This document shows, piece after piece, positions 1-7,239 of a stretch of 64,000 bases of DNA (positions are counted from its first letter, which is position 1; each line of letters starts with the position of its first letter). Source of the DNA: an uncultured Clostridia bacterium (lineage in GTDB: Bacteria; Bacillota; Clostridia; Peptostreptococcales; Anaerovoracaceae); the NCBI GenBank assembly GCA_934278925.1, contig CAKQWJ010000004.1, positions 51,562-115,561 on the forward strand. The letters are read 5' to 3'. The notes under the pieces are model-generated. The model had not been told where the DNA came from. It did not search any database and saw only the letters and a list, made by a program, of their open reading frames with translations. The translations under genes and the position numbers were made by a program.

Positions 1-622
1 AGGTCTGAACCCAGCTATGGGCCATGGTTCCCAGCGCCGGAACGTGGAAGTCCCGATCTGCAATGGTGCAGGCCGTTCCCGCACAGCCCGCAATGTAGGA
101 AGCCCGGGCACCGTCGATGGCGGCGGAAGCCCCCTGTGCTCGGCGCGTACCGAACTCCATTACCGGCCGGCCCTGCGCGGCACGAACGATTCGGTTGGAT
201 TTCGTGGCAATCAGCGTCTGATGGTTGATTGTCAGCAAGATAAAGGTCTCCACGAACTGGGCCTGGATAATCGGGCCCTTCACGGTGACGATCGGTTCAT
301 GCGGGAAAATCGGTGTTCCTTCCGGTACCGCCCATACGTCGCAGGTGAATTTGAAGTTCCGGAGATATTCCAGAAATTCCTCCGAGAAGGAATTCTTGCT
401 GCGGAGATAGTCGATATCTTCGTCGGTGAACTTCAGATTCTTCATATAAGTAATCAGTTGTTCCACACCGGCCATGATGGCAAATCCGCCGTCGTCCGGC
501 ACCCGTCGGAAAAACATGTCGAATACCGCTTCGTGATTCCGGATATCCGACTGAAAGTAGCCGTTTGCCATGGTGATTTCGTAGAAATCGGTGAGCATGG
601 TCAGATTGTAATTATCTAACAT
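1..622 (-). CDS. pncB: nicotinate phosphoribosyltransferase, N-terminal part (runs off left edge)
   Basis: Converts nicotinate and PRPP to nicotinate mononucleotide in NAD salvage; cytosolic. About 207 N-terminal residues are present; the rest lies left of position 1. The protein begins MLDNYNLTMLTDFYEITMAN, the usual start of this family, and contains MEFGTRRAQG near residue 155, the conserved phosphoribosyl/nicotinate-site motif. An ACTGGAGG ribosome-binding site sits just upstream of the ATG at 622-620. It follows a small membrane-protein gene with a 24-nt gap, and both appear to be driven by the minus-strand promoter at 895-923. The C-terminal half cannot be judged from this window. The identification rests on motif recognition and is strong. 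Confidence 0.92.
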   Translation of the reverse strand, partial: MLDNYNLTMLTDFYEITMANGYFQSDIRNHEAVFDMFFRRVPDDGGFAIMAGVEQLITYMKNLKFTDEDIDYLRSKNSFSEEFLEYLRNFKFTCDVWAVPEGTPIFPHEPIVTVKGPIIQAQFVETFILLTINHQTLIATKSNRIVRAAQGRPVMEFGTRRAQGASAAIDGARASYIAGCAGTACTIADRDFHVPALGTMAHSWVQT

Positions 623-646
623 ATTAAAACCTCCAGTGTATAAGGG

Positions 647-856
647 CTATTTCGCTTCGGAATCCTTGGATGAACCGGAATCCTGCATCTGTTCGGTCTC
701 CGTGTTTCCGGAAACGGTGGCTTCCTTTGCCAGCTGCGACGGATACTGCAGAATAATCCGAATCCGCCATCCAATCAGGCCGGCCGCCAACAGAACAATT
801 ACAATTGCCAGTGCAATATCATTCGTTTCATGAAAAAAATCCTTGAAACCCCTCAT
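647..856 (-). CDS. small single-span membrane protein
   Basis: A 69-residue protein of unknown function. It has a short charged N-terminus, one hydrophobic segment at about residues 13-34 ending in a GWRIRI stop-transfer patch, and a polar Ser/Glu/Lys-rich tail. An AAAGGAG ribosome-binding site precedes the ATG by 5 nt, and the gene ends 24 nt before pncB, so it is probably translated from the same message. A single-pass protein with the tail outside the membrane or in the cytosol is all that can be inferred. I do not recognise the family. Confidence 0.7.
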   Translation of the reverse strand: MRGFKDFFHETNDIALAIVIVLLAAGLIGWRIRIILQYPSQLAKEATVSGNTETEQMQDSGSSKDSEAK

Positions 857-894
857 TTCTTCTCCTTTATGTTAGCCAATAACATTTGGATACA

Positions 895-923
895 ATTATA
901 CTACCGGAGGCGGGAGAATGCAA
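895..923 (-). promoter_or_regulatory. sigma-A-type promoter for the small membrane protein-pncB operon
   Basis: On the minus strand TTGCAT (918-923) and TATAAT (895-900) are separated by exactly 17 bp, upstream of the gene starting at 856. It is divergent from the promoter at 940-968. Confidence 0.65.
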
Positions 924-939
924 TGAAGCCGTATGAGAT

Positions 940-968
940 TTGAAACACCGGGGTATCTGTGATATAAT
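940..968 (+). promoter_or_regulatory. sigma-A-type promoter for the pseudouridine synthase-lepB-smpB group
   Basis: TTGAAA (940-945), a 17-bp spacer and TATAAT (963-968) with a TGA extension in front of the -10 element. It lies 38 bp before the ATG at 1006. Confidence 0.7.
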
Positions 969-1005
969 ATTTCGAATATTTGATTGGAGAGGAACGCAGA
1001 AATAC

Positions 1006-1989
1006 ATGCAAAAAATCAAAGTGACGGCCAACGACGCTAAGCGGCGTCTGGACCGATTCCTTCGAAAATACTTAGAGCGGGCCACCCTGGGCTCCATTTA
1101 CAAAATCATCCGAAAGGATGTCAAGGTGAACGGTCAGCGAAAGGACAACAATTACGTTCTGGAAGAGGGCGATGAAATCACGCTGTACCTCAGCGACGAA
1201 CGAATTGCCGCCCTGTCGGCCCCGAAGAAGGCCGCTTCCCGGCGGAAGACCAAGAAGACCTTCACCGTCATCTACGAGGACGACAACATCCTGATCGCCA
1301 ACAAGCCTTTCGGACTGCTGACCCATGGGGATCAGAACGAGAAGAAGAATCATTTGGCCAATCAGGTAAAGGATTATCTCATCGAGAAAGGGGAATACAA
1401 TCCGAGAACGGAAAAGGTGTTCTCCCCGGCACCGGCCAACCGACTGGACCGCAATACTACGGGGTTGGTTTTGTTCGGTAAAACCAGCGATGCGCTTCGC
1501 ACGCTGAACCGGTACATTCGGGAAAATCGGGTGTCTAAGTTCTACCGCACGATTGTTTTTGGAAACCTGGAAAAAAAGCTGGAGCTTCACGGACGATTGG
1601 AGAAGGATTCCGGTACCAACACCGTGGCGATTTATGATGTGAACGAGCCGGAGGGACGGGCCATTGAGACCATTGTCACTCCGATTCAGCCGCTGAGAAA
1701 TTCCACGCTGGTGGAGGTGGATCTGGTAACGGGCCGAACGCATCAGATTCGTGCGCACCTGGCCAGCATCGGACATCCGGTCATCGGAGACAGCAAGTAC
1801 GCCGAGGGACCGGCCAAGGGATTCAACCATCGGTTGTATGAGTCCTGCCACCTGAGCACCCAGCTGCTCCACAGTTTCCGGCTGGAGTTCCGAAACTGCG
1901 ACGGCCCTTTGGAATATTTAAACGGGAGAGTTTTTGAGGCTCCGCTTCCGGAGCAGTTTGAAGAGATTTTAGAGGAATTGAGCAAATAA
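1006..1989 (+). CDS. RluA-family 23S rRNA/tRNA pseudouridine synthase
   Basis: Isomerises specific uridines to pseudouridine in structured RNA, most likely 23S rRNA (RluC/RluD group). The 327 residues give an N-terminal S4-like RNA-binding domain (about 1-60) and an RluA catalytic core. The catalytic aspartate is D148 in NRLDRNTTG, and the later GRTHQIRAHLASIGHPVIGD motif is typical of the family. I chose the ATG at 1006 because the S4 domain begins there; the upstream GAGAGG is further away than usual. The stop codon overlaps the next ATG (TAATG), so it is translationally coupled to signal peptidase. Target specificity cannot be assigned from sequence alone. Confidence 0.9.
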   Translation: MQKIKVTANDAKRRLDRFLRKYLERATLGSIYKIIRKDVKVNGQRKDNNYVLEEGDEITLYLSDERIAALSAPKKAASRRKTKKTFTVIYEDDNILIANKPFGLLTHGDQNEKKNHLANQVKDYLIEKGEYNPRTEKVFSPAPANRLDRNTTGLVLFGKTSDALRTLNRYIRENRVSKFYRTIVFGNLEKKLELHGRLEKDSGTNTVAIYDVNEPEGRAIETIVTPIQPLRNSTLVEVDLVTGRTHQIRAHLASIGHPVIGDSKYAEGPAKGFNHRLYESCHLSTQLLHSFRLEFRNCDGPLEYLNGRVFEAPLPEQFEEILEELSK

Positions 1990-2534
1990 TGAGCAAGAAT
2001 GAAATTGTAAATGAAAACGCACCGATGCTTCCGGCACTTTTGAAGGATCTGGTGATTGCCATGGTCATCGCCGGAGCGGTATTGTACTTTATCCGGCCGA
2101 CCATCGTGAAGCAGACGTCCATGCAGTCCACCATGAATCCCAACGATTACCTGATCATGTACCGTCAGGCCTATCGCAGCAAGGCTCCGGAGCGGGGAGA
2201 TATCATCATCTTCAAGTCGGATCTTCCGGACGAGGAGGGCAAGGACAAGCTGCTGATCAAGCGGGTAATCGGACTGCCGGGAGATGAGATTCAGATCAAG
2301 AATCAGAAGGTGTACATCAACGGAAAGAAGTACAAAGAGAATTATCTCAAGGACGGATACACCACCGGAGAGGGCACCTGGAATGTGCCGGAAGGTCACT
2401 ATTTCGTGATGGGCGACAACCGGGTGGTCAGCGTGGACAGCCGATATACGGATGTTGGATACGTGGATAAGGACCAGATCCAGGGCAAAGCCGTACTCCG
2501 CCTGTTCCCGTTCAACAAGATTAAGACTTTCTAA
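1989..2534 (+). CDS. lepB: type I signal peptidase
   Basis: Membrane-bound serine protease that removes signal peptides from secreted proteins. It has 181 residues, the usual size for a Gram-positive SipS-type enzyme, with one N-terminal membrane span (about residues 19-36). The catalytic Ser-Lys dyad is visible as S44 in TSMQSTM and K91 in LIKRVIGLPGD, followed by the conserved VMGDNR box and DSR. The TSMQSTM motif is a variant of the more common SMxPT. The start overlaps the stop of the pseudouridine synthase gene, and smpB follows after 30 nt, suggesting one transcript. Confidence 0.93.
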   Translation: MSKNEIVNENAPMLPALLKDLVIAMVIAGAVLYFIRPTIVKQTSMQSTMNPNDYLIMYRQAYRSKAPERGDIIIFKSDLPDEEGKDKLLIKRVIGLPGDEIQIKNQKVYINGKKYKENYLKDGYTTGEGTWNVPEGHYFVMGDNRVVSVDSRYTDVGYVDKDQIQGKAVLRLFPFNKIKTF

Positions 2535-2564
2535 TTCTGAGGAGAAAGCAGGGTAGGAACCGGA

Positions 2565-3038
2565 ATGGCAAAGAAATCCAGAAAACTAATCGCAAACAAC
2601 AAGAAGGCCCGCCACGATTACTTCGTAGAAGATTCTCTTGAGGCGGGAATCGTTCTCACCGGAACGGAGATCAAATCCATTCGGGCCGGCCGGTGCAGCA
2701 TCAAGGAGAGCTATGTCTACATCGACAAGAAGGGAGAGATGAAGATCTGCGGGATGCACATCTCCCCGTTCGAACAGGGCAACCGCTTTAACGTGGAGCC
2801 TCTTCGGGAACGGAAACTGCTTCTTCACCGCCGGGAAATCAACAAAATCGCGGGGAAAATCAAGGAATCCGGTCTCACCATCATTCCGCTGAACGTGTAT
2901 CTCAACGAGGATGGGCGGTGCAAGGTGGAAATCGGCATCTGCAGAGGTAAGAAGCTGTACGATAAGCGGGATTCCATCGCAAAAAAAGATGCGGACCGCA
3001 AGATGGACCGGGCCATCAAGGAAAGCCGTCACCGATAG
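2565..3038 (+). CDS. smpB: SsrA-binding protein SmpB
   Basis: Binds tmRNA and stands in for part of the missing anticodon arm during trans-translation, which rescues stalled ribosomes. The 157 residues match family length. They start with the typical KKSRKLIANNKKARHDYF, then GTEIKSIRAGRCSIKESY, and end in the basic KKDADRKMDRAIKESRHR tail that enters the mRNA channel. Its RNA partner ssrA is encoded just downstream (3155-3509), an arrangement common in Bacillota. Identification is very secure. Confidence 0.97.
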   Translation: MAKKSRKLIANNKKARHDYFVEDSLEAGIVLTGTEIKSIRAGRCSIKESYVYIDKKGEMKICGMHISPFEQGNRFNVEPLRERKLLLHRREINKIAGKIKESGLTIIPLNVYLNEDGRCKVEIGICRGKKLYDKRDSIAKKDADRKMDRAIKESRHR

Positions 3039-3086
3039 GAAAAGCGAATTCCATTCGGACGATCGGAAAAATGAAGGGGCAGTATC

Positions 3087-3149
3087 TTTTTTTTACCGGG
3101 AAGATGTTGTATAATGCATAGAAGTAAAATAGTGTGACAGTCGTCACAC
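3087..3149 (+). promoter_or_regulatory. ssrA promoter and upstream dyad
   Basis: TATAAT at 3110-3115 follows a T-rich stretch that would supply only a weak -35. Between the -10 and the mature RNA is a 7-bp inverted repeat, GTGTGAC (3132-3138) and GTCACAC (3143-3149). It would lie in the pre-tmRNA leader and may be a processing hairpin or an operator. Confidence 0.55.
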
Positions 3150-3154
3150 ATTCC

Positions 3155-3509
3155 GGGGATGTAATGGTTTCGACAGGAATGTGGAACAAGGATAAGCGAG
3201 CCGTGGCGCCCAGTCCACGTAAAAAGGGGCCGTTAAATATAAACGCTAAAAATAACAACAATTTCGCACTGGCTGCATAGTTCAGCCCCGCGCGCCGCTT
3301 CAGGCTCACCTGCAGGCTTGAAATCCGGTGTCATGAATGCAGGAAACCGCTGGGAGAGCTCCTGGTATTTCAGCGGACTTACAGGATAGCAGTTCCGTAG
3401 TGTGTCAGCGTTACGGCGGATTCTGCGAATGACAAAGCACTGACTGCGCTCGGAGAAAGTTCTTCGGAAATATTTTTGGACGTGGGTTCGACTCCCACCA
3501 TCTCCACCA
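3155..3509 (+). ncRNA. ssrA: transfer-messenger RNA (tmRNA)
   Basis: One-piece tmRNA. The 5' GGGGATG (3155-3161) pairs with CATCTCC (3499-3505), followed by A and an encoded CCA (3507-3509). The T arm is GTGGGTTCGACTCCCAC (3482-3498). The resume codon is GCT at 3245, and the open frame encodes AKNNNNFALAA with a TAG stop at 3278-3280; ALAA is the usual degradation-tag ending. It rescues stalled ribosomes together with SmpB encoded upstream. The boundaries are set by acceptor-stem pairing and should be accurate to the base. Confidence 0.97.
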
Positions 3510-3806
3510 TATCGCAAAAAGAGAGCCTGAAGGGCTCTCTTTTTTGCGATACATAGAAAAGAGGGAGGAGAACCCACGTCCAAAACCAGGGGGTTCGTAT
3601 CCGGGTGTAAACTGGAAAAGACACCCGGAAAACCGCAGTCAAGGAGCGAAGCCCGGAACGGCGGCGTCAGCCGTCCTTGACGGCGGAATACTCCCACCAT
3701 CTCCACCATATCGCAAAAAGAGAGCCTGAAGGGCTCTCTTTTTTGTGATACATAGAAAAGAGGGAGGAGAACCCACGTCCAAAACCAGGGGGTTCGTATC
3801 CGGGTG
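3491..3806 (+). repeat. 117-bp direct duplication of the tmRNA 3' end and terminator
   Basis: Positions 3491-3607 and 3690-3806 are identical except for one base in the terminator stem (3547 C, 3746 T). Each copy holds the last 19 nt of tmRNA, the terminator and about 58 bp downstream. The 82 bp between them are GC-rich and have no gene. The 3' end of ssrA is a classic integration site, so this may be an attachment-site scar, or a simple tandem duplication. Confidence 0.9.
3513..3549 (+). terminator. intrinsic terminator of ssrA
   Basis: A GAGAGCC/GGCTCTC stem with a 5-nt loop is extended by CGCAAAAA/TTTTTGCG pairing and has a T run. It begins 4 nt after the tmRNA CCA. A second copy with one base change is at 3712-3748. 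Confidence 0.85.
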
Positions 3807-3824
3807 CGATTGTTCGTCCGGTTG

Positions 3825-5198
3825 TTAGTCTATGGACTCTGTGCTGCTGTAAAAATCCATTGGAATCGGAAGCAGGACGGAAAGAGTGAAAACGTGGTTC
3901 ATCGTTGATATTTTAAGTTCACCGTCGTAACGTCGCACTACAGACCGGATACTGCGCATCCCGTAGCCATGCTCGAATGAATTGTTGTTCTTGGTTGTGA
4001 CCGGCAGACCATTTTGAAAATGGGGTTCGGTTTCACAGTAGTTCTCAATTTTCAAGAAAGCCATCCGTTCTTTTCGCCAAATATTAACGCTGAGAAAACG
4101 CTTCTGTGGATTCTCTACTTGTGAGGCACTTTCTATGGCATTTTCAAGTGCGTTTCCCAGCAGTGTATAAAGATCAATCGAATCGATGAAGCTTACGGCA
4201 TGTCCATCTGCCATACAGGTCCACTGCACATCTTTGTGGTAGCAATTCATCCATGCATCCGATAGAAGCGCATCCAACGCATCGTTTCCCGTATCCATGT
4301 GCGCATCATAAATCATAACATCCTGCTCCAATTCAGAAAGAAGTTCTTTTTTTCGATTACTGTCAGATTCGTTTTGGAGTGCTGCCACCAGGAGTTTTAA
4401 ATCGTGGCACTTATGATTGATCGCATCCAAGTTGGAACGGAATGCTTCGTAGTGCAGTTTCTGCATCAGGCGAAGCTGTGATTCCAATGCAGCAGCGGTA
4501 CGGTAGCTTTCTTCTTTTCGTTGCAATAGCTGTGTGACCAAAAGCGTAGTAGACAGCAGCGCATCATAGATTAGCATCAGGACAAAGGTTCTGTTGTTTT
4601 GCAAATCATATTCCCATTTAGCGCAGGTTCCGAGGATGCGGCCAATGAATATGAGCACCAGCATCGCAGGAAGAGAGTGACTGCATTGAAAATGGTAATC
4701 CCCATTTTCAGGCAGCTTTCTTGCAAAGAATACAAAAAAGAAGCTATAAACCAGCAGCATAATCAAAAACTCCAGCCACAGGGTGTCCGGCTGAACAGGG
4801 TGTGCTCCTCGGTTCGCTGCATTCGGCATCAAAACAACAAAAACGGTATATGCGATGTCCTGTGTCAGATAGGAACAGACTGCGCAGTACAGCGCTTTGT
4901 ACCATTTGAGTTTACAGCAAAAAAACACTGTCATAAAAAGAAGCAATAAGTTCAGAAGCAAAGCTATACCGGTTCCGATTACAGTTGCCAATAATGCAGA
5001 AAATGCGTTTGTCCTGAGAAAAAGTCCCACAGGATAGGACTTCAACAACGGTGCCAACAGAAGAGAAATTACGACGGATACAATGAAGCGCTGCGGAAAA
5101 TGTATTCGTTTCCGCAACGGAAGCATGTACAGAAAACCTGTCACCAACCCGCACTGAACTGCGCCGGGCGTTAGAATTTGAGAAACATCATAGCCCAT
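3825..5198 (-). CDS. GHKL-family sensor histidine kinase (AgrC/LytS-like)
   Basis: Membrane sensor kinase of 457 residues paired with the LytTR regulator encoded 4 nt upstream. About the first 220 residues form six or seven hydrophobic spans with no extracellular domain. A coiled dimerisation helix follows, with the phospho-acceptor histidine in the NHKCHDLKLLV region. The C-terminal GHKL ATPase has the N box LLGNALENAIESA and a glycine-rich GYGMRSIRSVV. This is the layout of peptide-pheromone or small-signal receptors of the AgrC type, but no AgrB/AgrD-like gene is nearby, so the signal is unknown. GGGAGG precedes the ATG and overlaps the stop of the upstream gene. Confidence 0.88.
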   Translation of the reverse strand: MGYDVSQILTPGAVQCGLVTGFLYMLPLRKRIHFPQRFIVSVVISLLLAPLLKSYPVGLFLRTNAFSALLATVIGTGIALLLNLLLLFMTVFFCCKLKWYKALYCAVCSYLTQDIAYTVFVVLMPNAANRGAHPVQPDTLWLEFLIMLLVYSFFFVFFARKLPENGDYHFQCSHSLPAMLVLIFIGRILGTCAKWEYDLQNNRTFVLMLIYDALLSTTLLVTQLLQRKEESYRTAAALESQLRLMQKLHYEAFRSNLDAINHKCHDLKLLVAALQNESDSNRKKELLSELEQDVMIYDAHMDTGNDALDALLSDAWMNCYHKDVQWTCMADGHAVSFIDSIDLYTLLGNALENAIESASQVENPQKRFLSVNIWRKERMAFLKIENYCETEPHFQNGLPVTTKNNNSFEHGYGMRSIRSVVRRYDGELKISTMNHVFTLSVLLPIPMDFYSSTESID

Positions 5199-5202
5199 TC
5201 AA

Positions 5203-5910
5203 TTACCTCCCCCAAAAATCAAGCAGCGCCTGCATAAACGGTTTTTTTCGATTGCGGCTGATGCTCAGACACTCATCATCTATCAGCACAACCGTATCCT
5301 TTTCTACGGACCGGACATATCGGAGATTTACAAGATAGCATTGATTGCATTTGCCAAAGCCATCGGGCTGCAGTTCACTTTCCAACGCTCGAATGCTCTT
5401 GGAACCGGTGGTCGAGATGGTTCCCTGAGGCGTGTGATAAGAAATCGTGTGGCCGCGAACGTCGATATATCGAATCGTTTCCACCGGGATTTTTCGAATA
5501 AATCCGTTCCCTTGTACAACCATGTAGTTTTTATGTTTGGTTTCAAGCAGACTCAAACACCGCCGCAATTTCATGGAAAAAGCATAATAGTTGACCGGCT
5601 TCAAAACATAGTCCAGAGCAGCAACTTCATATCCCGACATTGCATATTTCGCCACGTTAGTAATAAAAATCAGAAGAACATCCGGATCTATTTCTCGGAT
5701 TTTGCGTGCAAGCGTCATTCCGTCCATGTAGGGCATCTCAATATCCAATAAAAGCAAATCCCATACCGGCTGATAGGCGGAAAGAAACGCGACACTTGAT
5801 TCGAAATGCTGACACTGCACCGGTTCTTGACATTCCCGGCTGAAACGTGATGCGTATTCAATCAGTTCATCTGCAAATAATTGTTCATCTTCAACAATTG
5901 CAATGCGCAT
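5203..5910 (-). CDS. LytTR-family response regulator
   Basis: DNA-binding regulator of 235 residues. The receiver domain begins MRIAIVEDEQLFADEL with the acidic pair and has the phospho-acceptor region LLLLDIEMPYMDGMTLA and the switch segment LDYVLKPVNYYAF. The C-terminal LytTR domain contains IRYIDVRGHTISYHT and ends in ISRNRKKPFMQALLDFWGR. The start at 5910 is chosen because GGAGGTGA lies 4 nt upstream; an in-frame ATG 24 nt earlier lacks a site. It is cotranscribed with the kinase. LytTR regulators bind pairs of short direct repeats; I could not place such a pair confidently upstream. Confidence 0.9.
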   Translation of the reverse strand: MRIAIVEDEQLFADELIEYASRFSRECQEPVQCQHFESSVAFLSAYQPVWDLLLLDIEMPYMDGMTLARKIREIDPDVLLIFITNVAKYAMSGYEVAALDYVLKPVNYYAFSMKLRRCLSLLETKHKNYMVVQGNGFIRKIPVETIRYIDVRGHTISYHTPQGTISTTGSKSIRALESELQPDGFGKCNQCYLVNLRYVRSVEKDTVVLIDDECLSISRNRKKPFMQALLDFWGR

Positions 5911-6370
5911 TTCGTCACCTCCATCCATGCACAAAAATCCATTGTCATTATATCTTACAATACCATTCGCAACAACACCAATTACGCATTCAAACTAACA
6001 GGATACGCATACCTTATTTCAATAGTGGCGAATGATGTGCAATAATAACACTGCCTGTAGTCTTTGCTGTCCCCGGAAGAGAACAAAAATGTTCCCCACC
6101 ATACCAATCACTTCTACTCAGAATTATAAAGCGAGCAGGAAGGGATACCATACGTTACATCGACAGAATATGTGCTTATTGTGCCGGAAGAACATTTGAT
6201 TCCCCCAATGTCCGACACGATAGAAAGCACGGTATTCGGGGGGGTTGGGTATTGGCCGGTTATGCCGGAAAATTCGGCTGCTGATATGCCGATTCCTTAA
6301 CTTCCTTCCATTAAAAAGGGATGGCATGGCGCAGGCAACCCGTAGTATTAAATGATAATTTAGACACACA
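5911..6370. other. gene-poor stretch upstream of the LytTR operon
   Basis: About 460 bp without a convincing gene. A plus-strand reading frame between about 6126 and 6300 gives a short, plausible-looking peptide ending ENSAADMPIP but has no start or ribosome-binding site. It could be the tail of a decayed gene; I do not recognise it. Confidence 0.4.
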
Positions 6371-6408
6371 AAAAGCCTTGAAGTTATTGAATTTCAAGGC
6401 TTATTTTA
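6371..6408. terminator. bidirectional terminator hairpin
   Basis: AAGCCTTGAA (6373-6382) pairs with TTCAAGGCTT (6393-6402), with A-rich and T-rich flanks. It lies just past the stop of the minus-strand TetR gene. Confidence 0.75.
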
Positions 6409-6420
6409 TTACCTTTGCAA

Positions 6421-7002
6421 TTATGCTCTTATCGAATCGATGTACGTCTTCAGAACAATCTGCACGATATCCGTGAGAGAATACCGACATTCCGACAGCA
6501 GCCAGCTGTACGTAAGACCACGATGGATTTCACCGATGACTCGCGCCTGATCGTAAGCAGCTTTGTCTTCCTTGAGTTCGCCCCTTTGGAGCGCTTCCCG
6601 CAGGAGTGCATAGAGGATTTGGAAATAGGGACGATTCTCATCCAGGATGTATCTTCGGCCTTCGGTCATCACCTCATACCCGTAAAGTGCGGGCAAAAAA
6701 GATTTGTACTCCGAATTCTCCACAGATTCCGACGAGTACATCAGATATTTCATCAGCAGGTCCAGCCGATTTTCTTCCGGATCCTGTTTCTCCAGCCATC
6801 CGTCATATTCTTTATCAAAATACCATGCCATCATAAACAGCACATCTTCTTTACTTCGAAAATTATGATAAAAGGCACCTCGTGAAGTTCCGGACCGCTC
6901 AATGATGTCCTTCAGCGTGGTCTCCTCATATCCTTTTTCCTGGAAGAGTTCCCAAGCAGCATTGATGATTATTTCTTTAGCAGCACCTTTTTTCGTTCTC
7001 AT
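6421..7002 (-). CDS. TetR/AcrR-family transcriptional regulator
   Basis: A 193-residue repressor-type regulator. The N-terminal helix-turn-helix has the family signature: AAWELFQEKGYEETTLKDII, then SGTSRGAFYHNFRSKEDVLF. The C-terminal region (about 60-193) is helical and would bind a ligand. It is divergent from the peptide-degradation operon starting at 7240, whose promoter lies in the shared 237-bp gap, so control of that operon is a reasonable inference. The ligand is unknown. Confidence 0.9.
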   Translation of the reverse strand: MRTKKGAAKEIIINAAWELFQEKGYEETTLKDIIERSGTSRGAFYHNFRSKEDVLFMMAWYFDKEYDGWLEKQDPEENRLDLLMKYLMYSSESVENSEYKSFLPALYGYEVMTEGRRYILDENRPYFQILYALLREALQRGELKEDKAAYDQARVIGEIHRGLTYSWLLSECRYSLTDIVQIVLKTYIDSIRA

Positions 7003-7114
7003 GCATATCCCTCTTTTCTACACCATATACTCAAGTACCTATCTTAATTGGTTATTGCAATTTACGCAAGTATTTTTAACAACTATTGTATAAATTCATA
7101 GTTACGTGAAAGTA

Positions 7115-7143
7115 TTGACAATTCTCAGGAACAAAGATAAGAT
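7115..7143 (+). promoter_or_regulatory. promoter of the M14-DUF969/979-aminopeptidase-pcp operon
   Basis: TTGACA (7115-7120), a 17-bp spacer and TAAGAT (7138-7143). It lies about 100 bp before the M14 start, leaving a leader that contains a short imperfect palindrome around 7164-7182. Confidence 0.65.
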
Positions 7144-7239
7144 GGCAATAACATATAGGAATGCGGTACGGTATGCGATACTAAAAACGCGTCCGATATG
7201 AATTCTGTATTAAACGAATCACAATCAGAGGGAAAATGT

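Noticed and set aside
3544..3729. Reading frame across the tmRNA terminator duplication
   Set aside because: It crosses both terminators and the direct repeat, with no ribosome-binding site.
6124..6369. Minus-strand 81-residue reading frame upstream of the LytTR operon
   Set aside because: No ribosome-binding site, odd composition and no recognisable features. A short plus-strand peptide in the same place is also unsupported.
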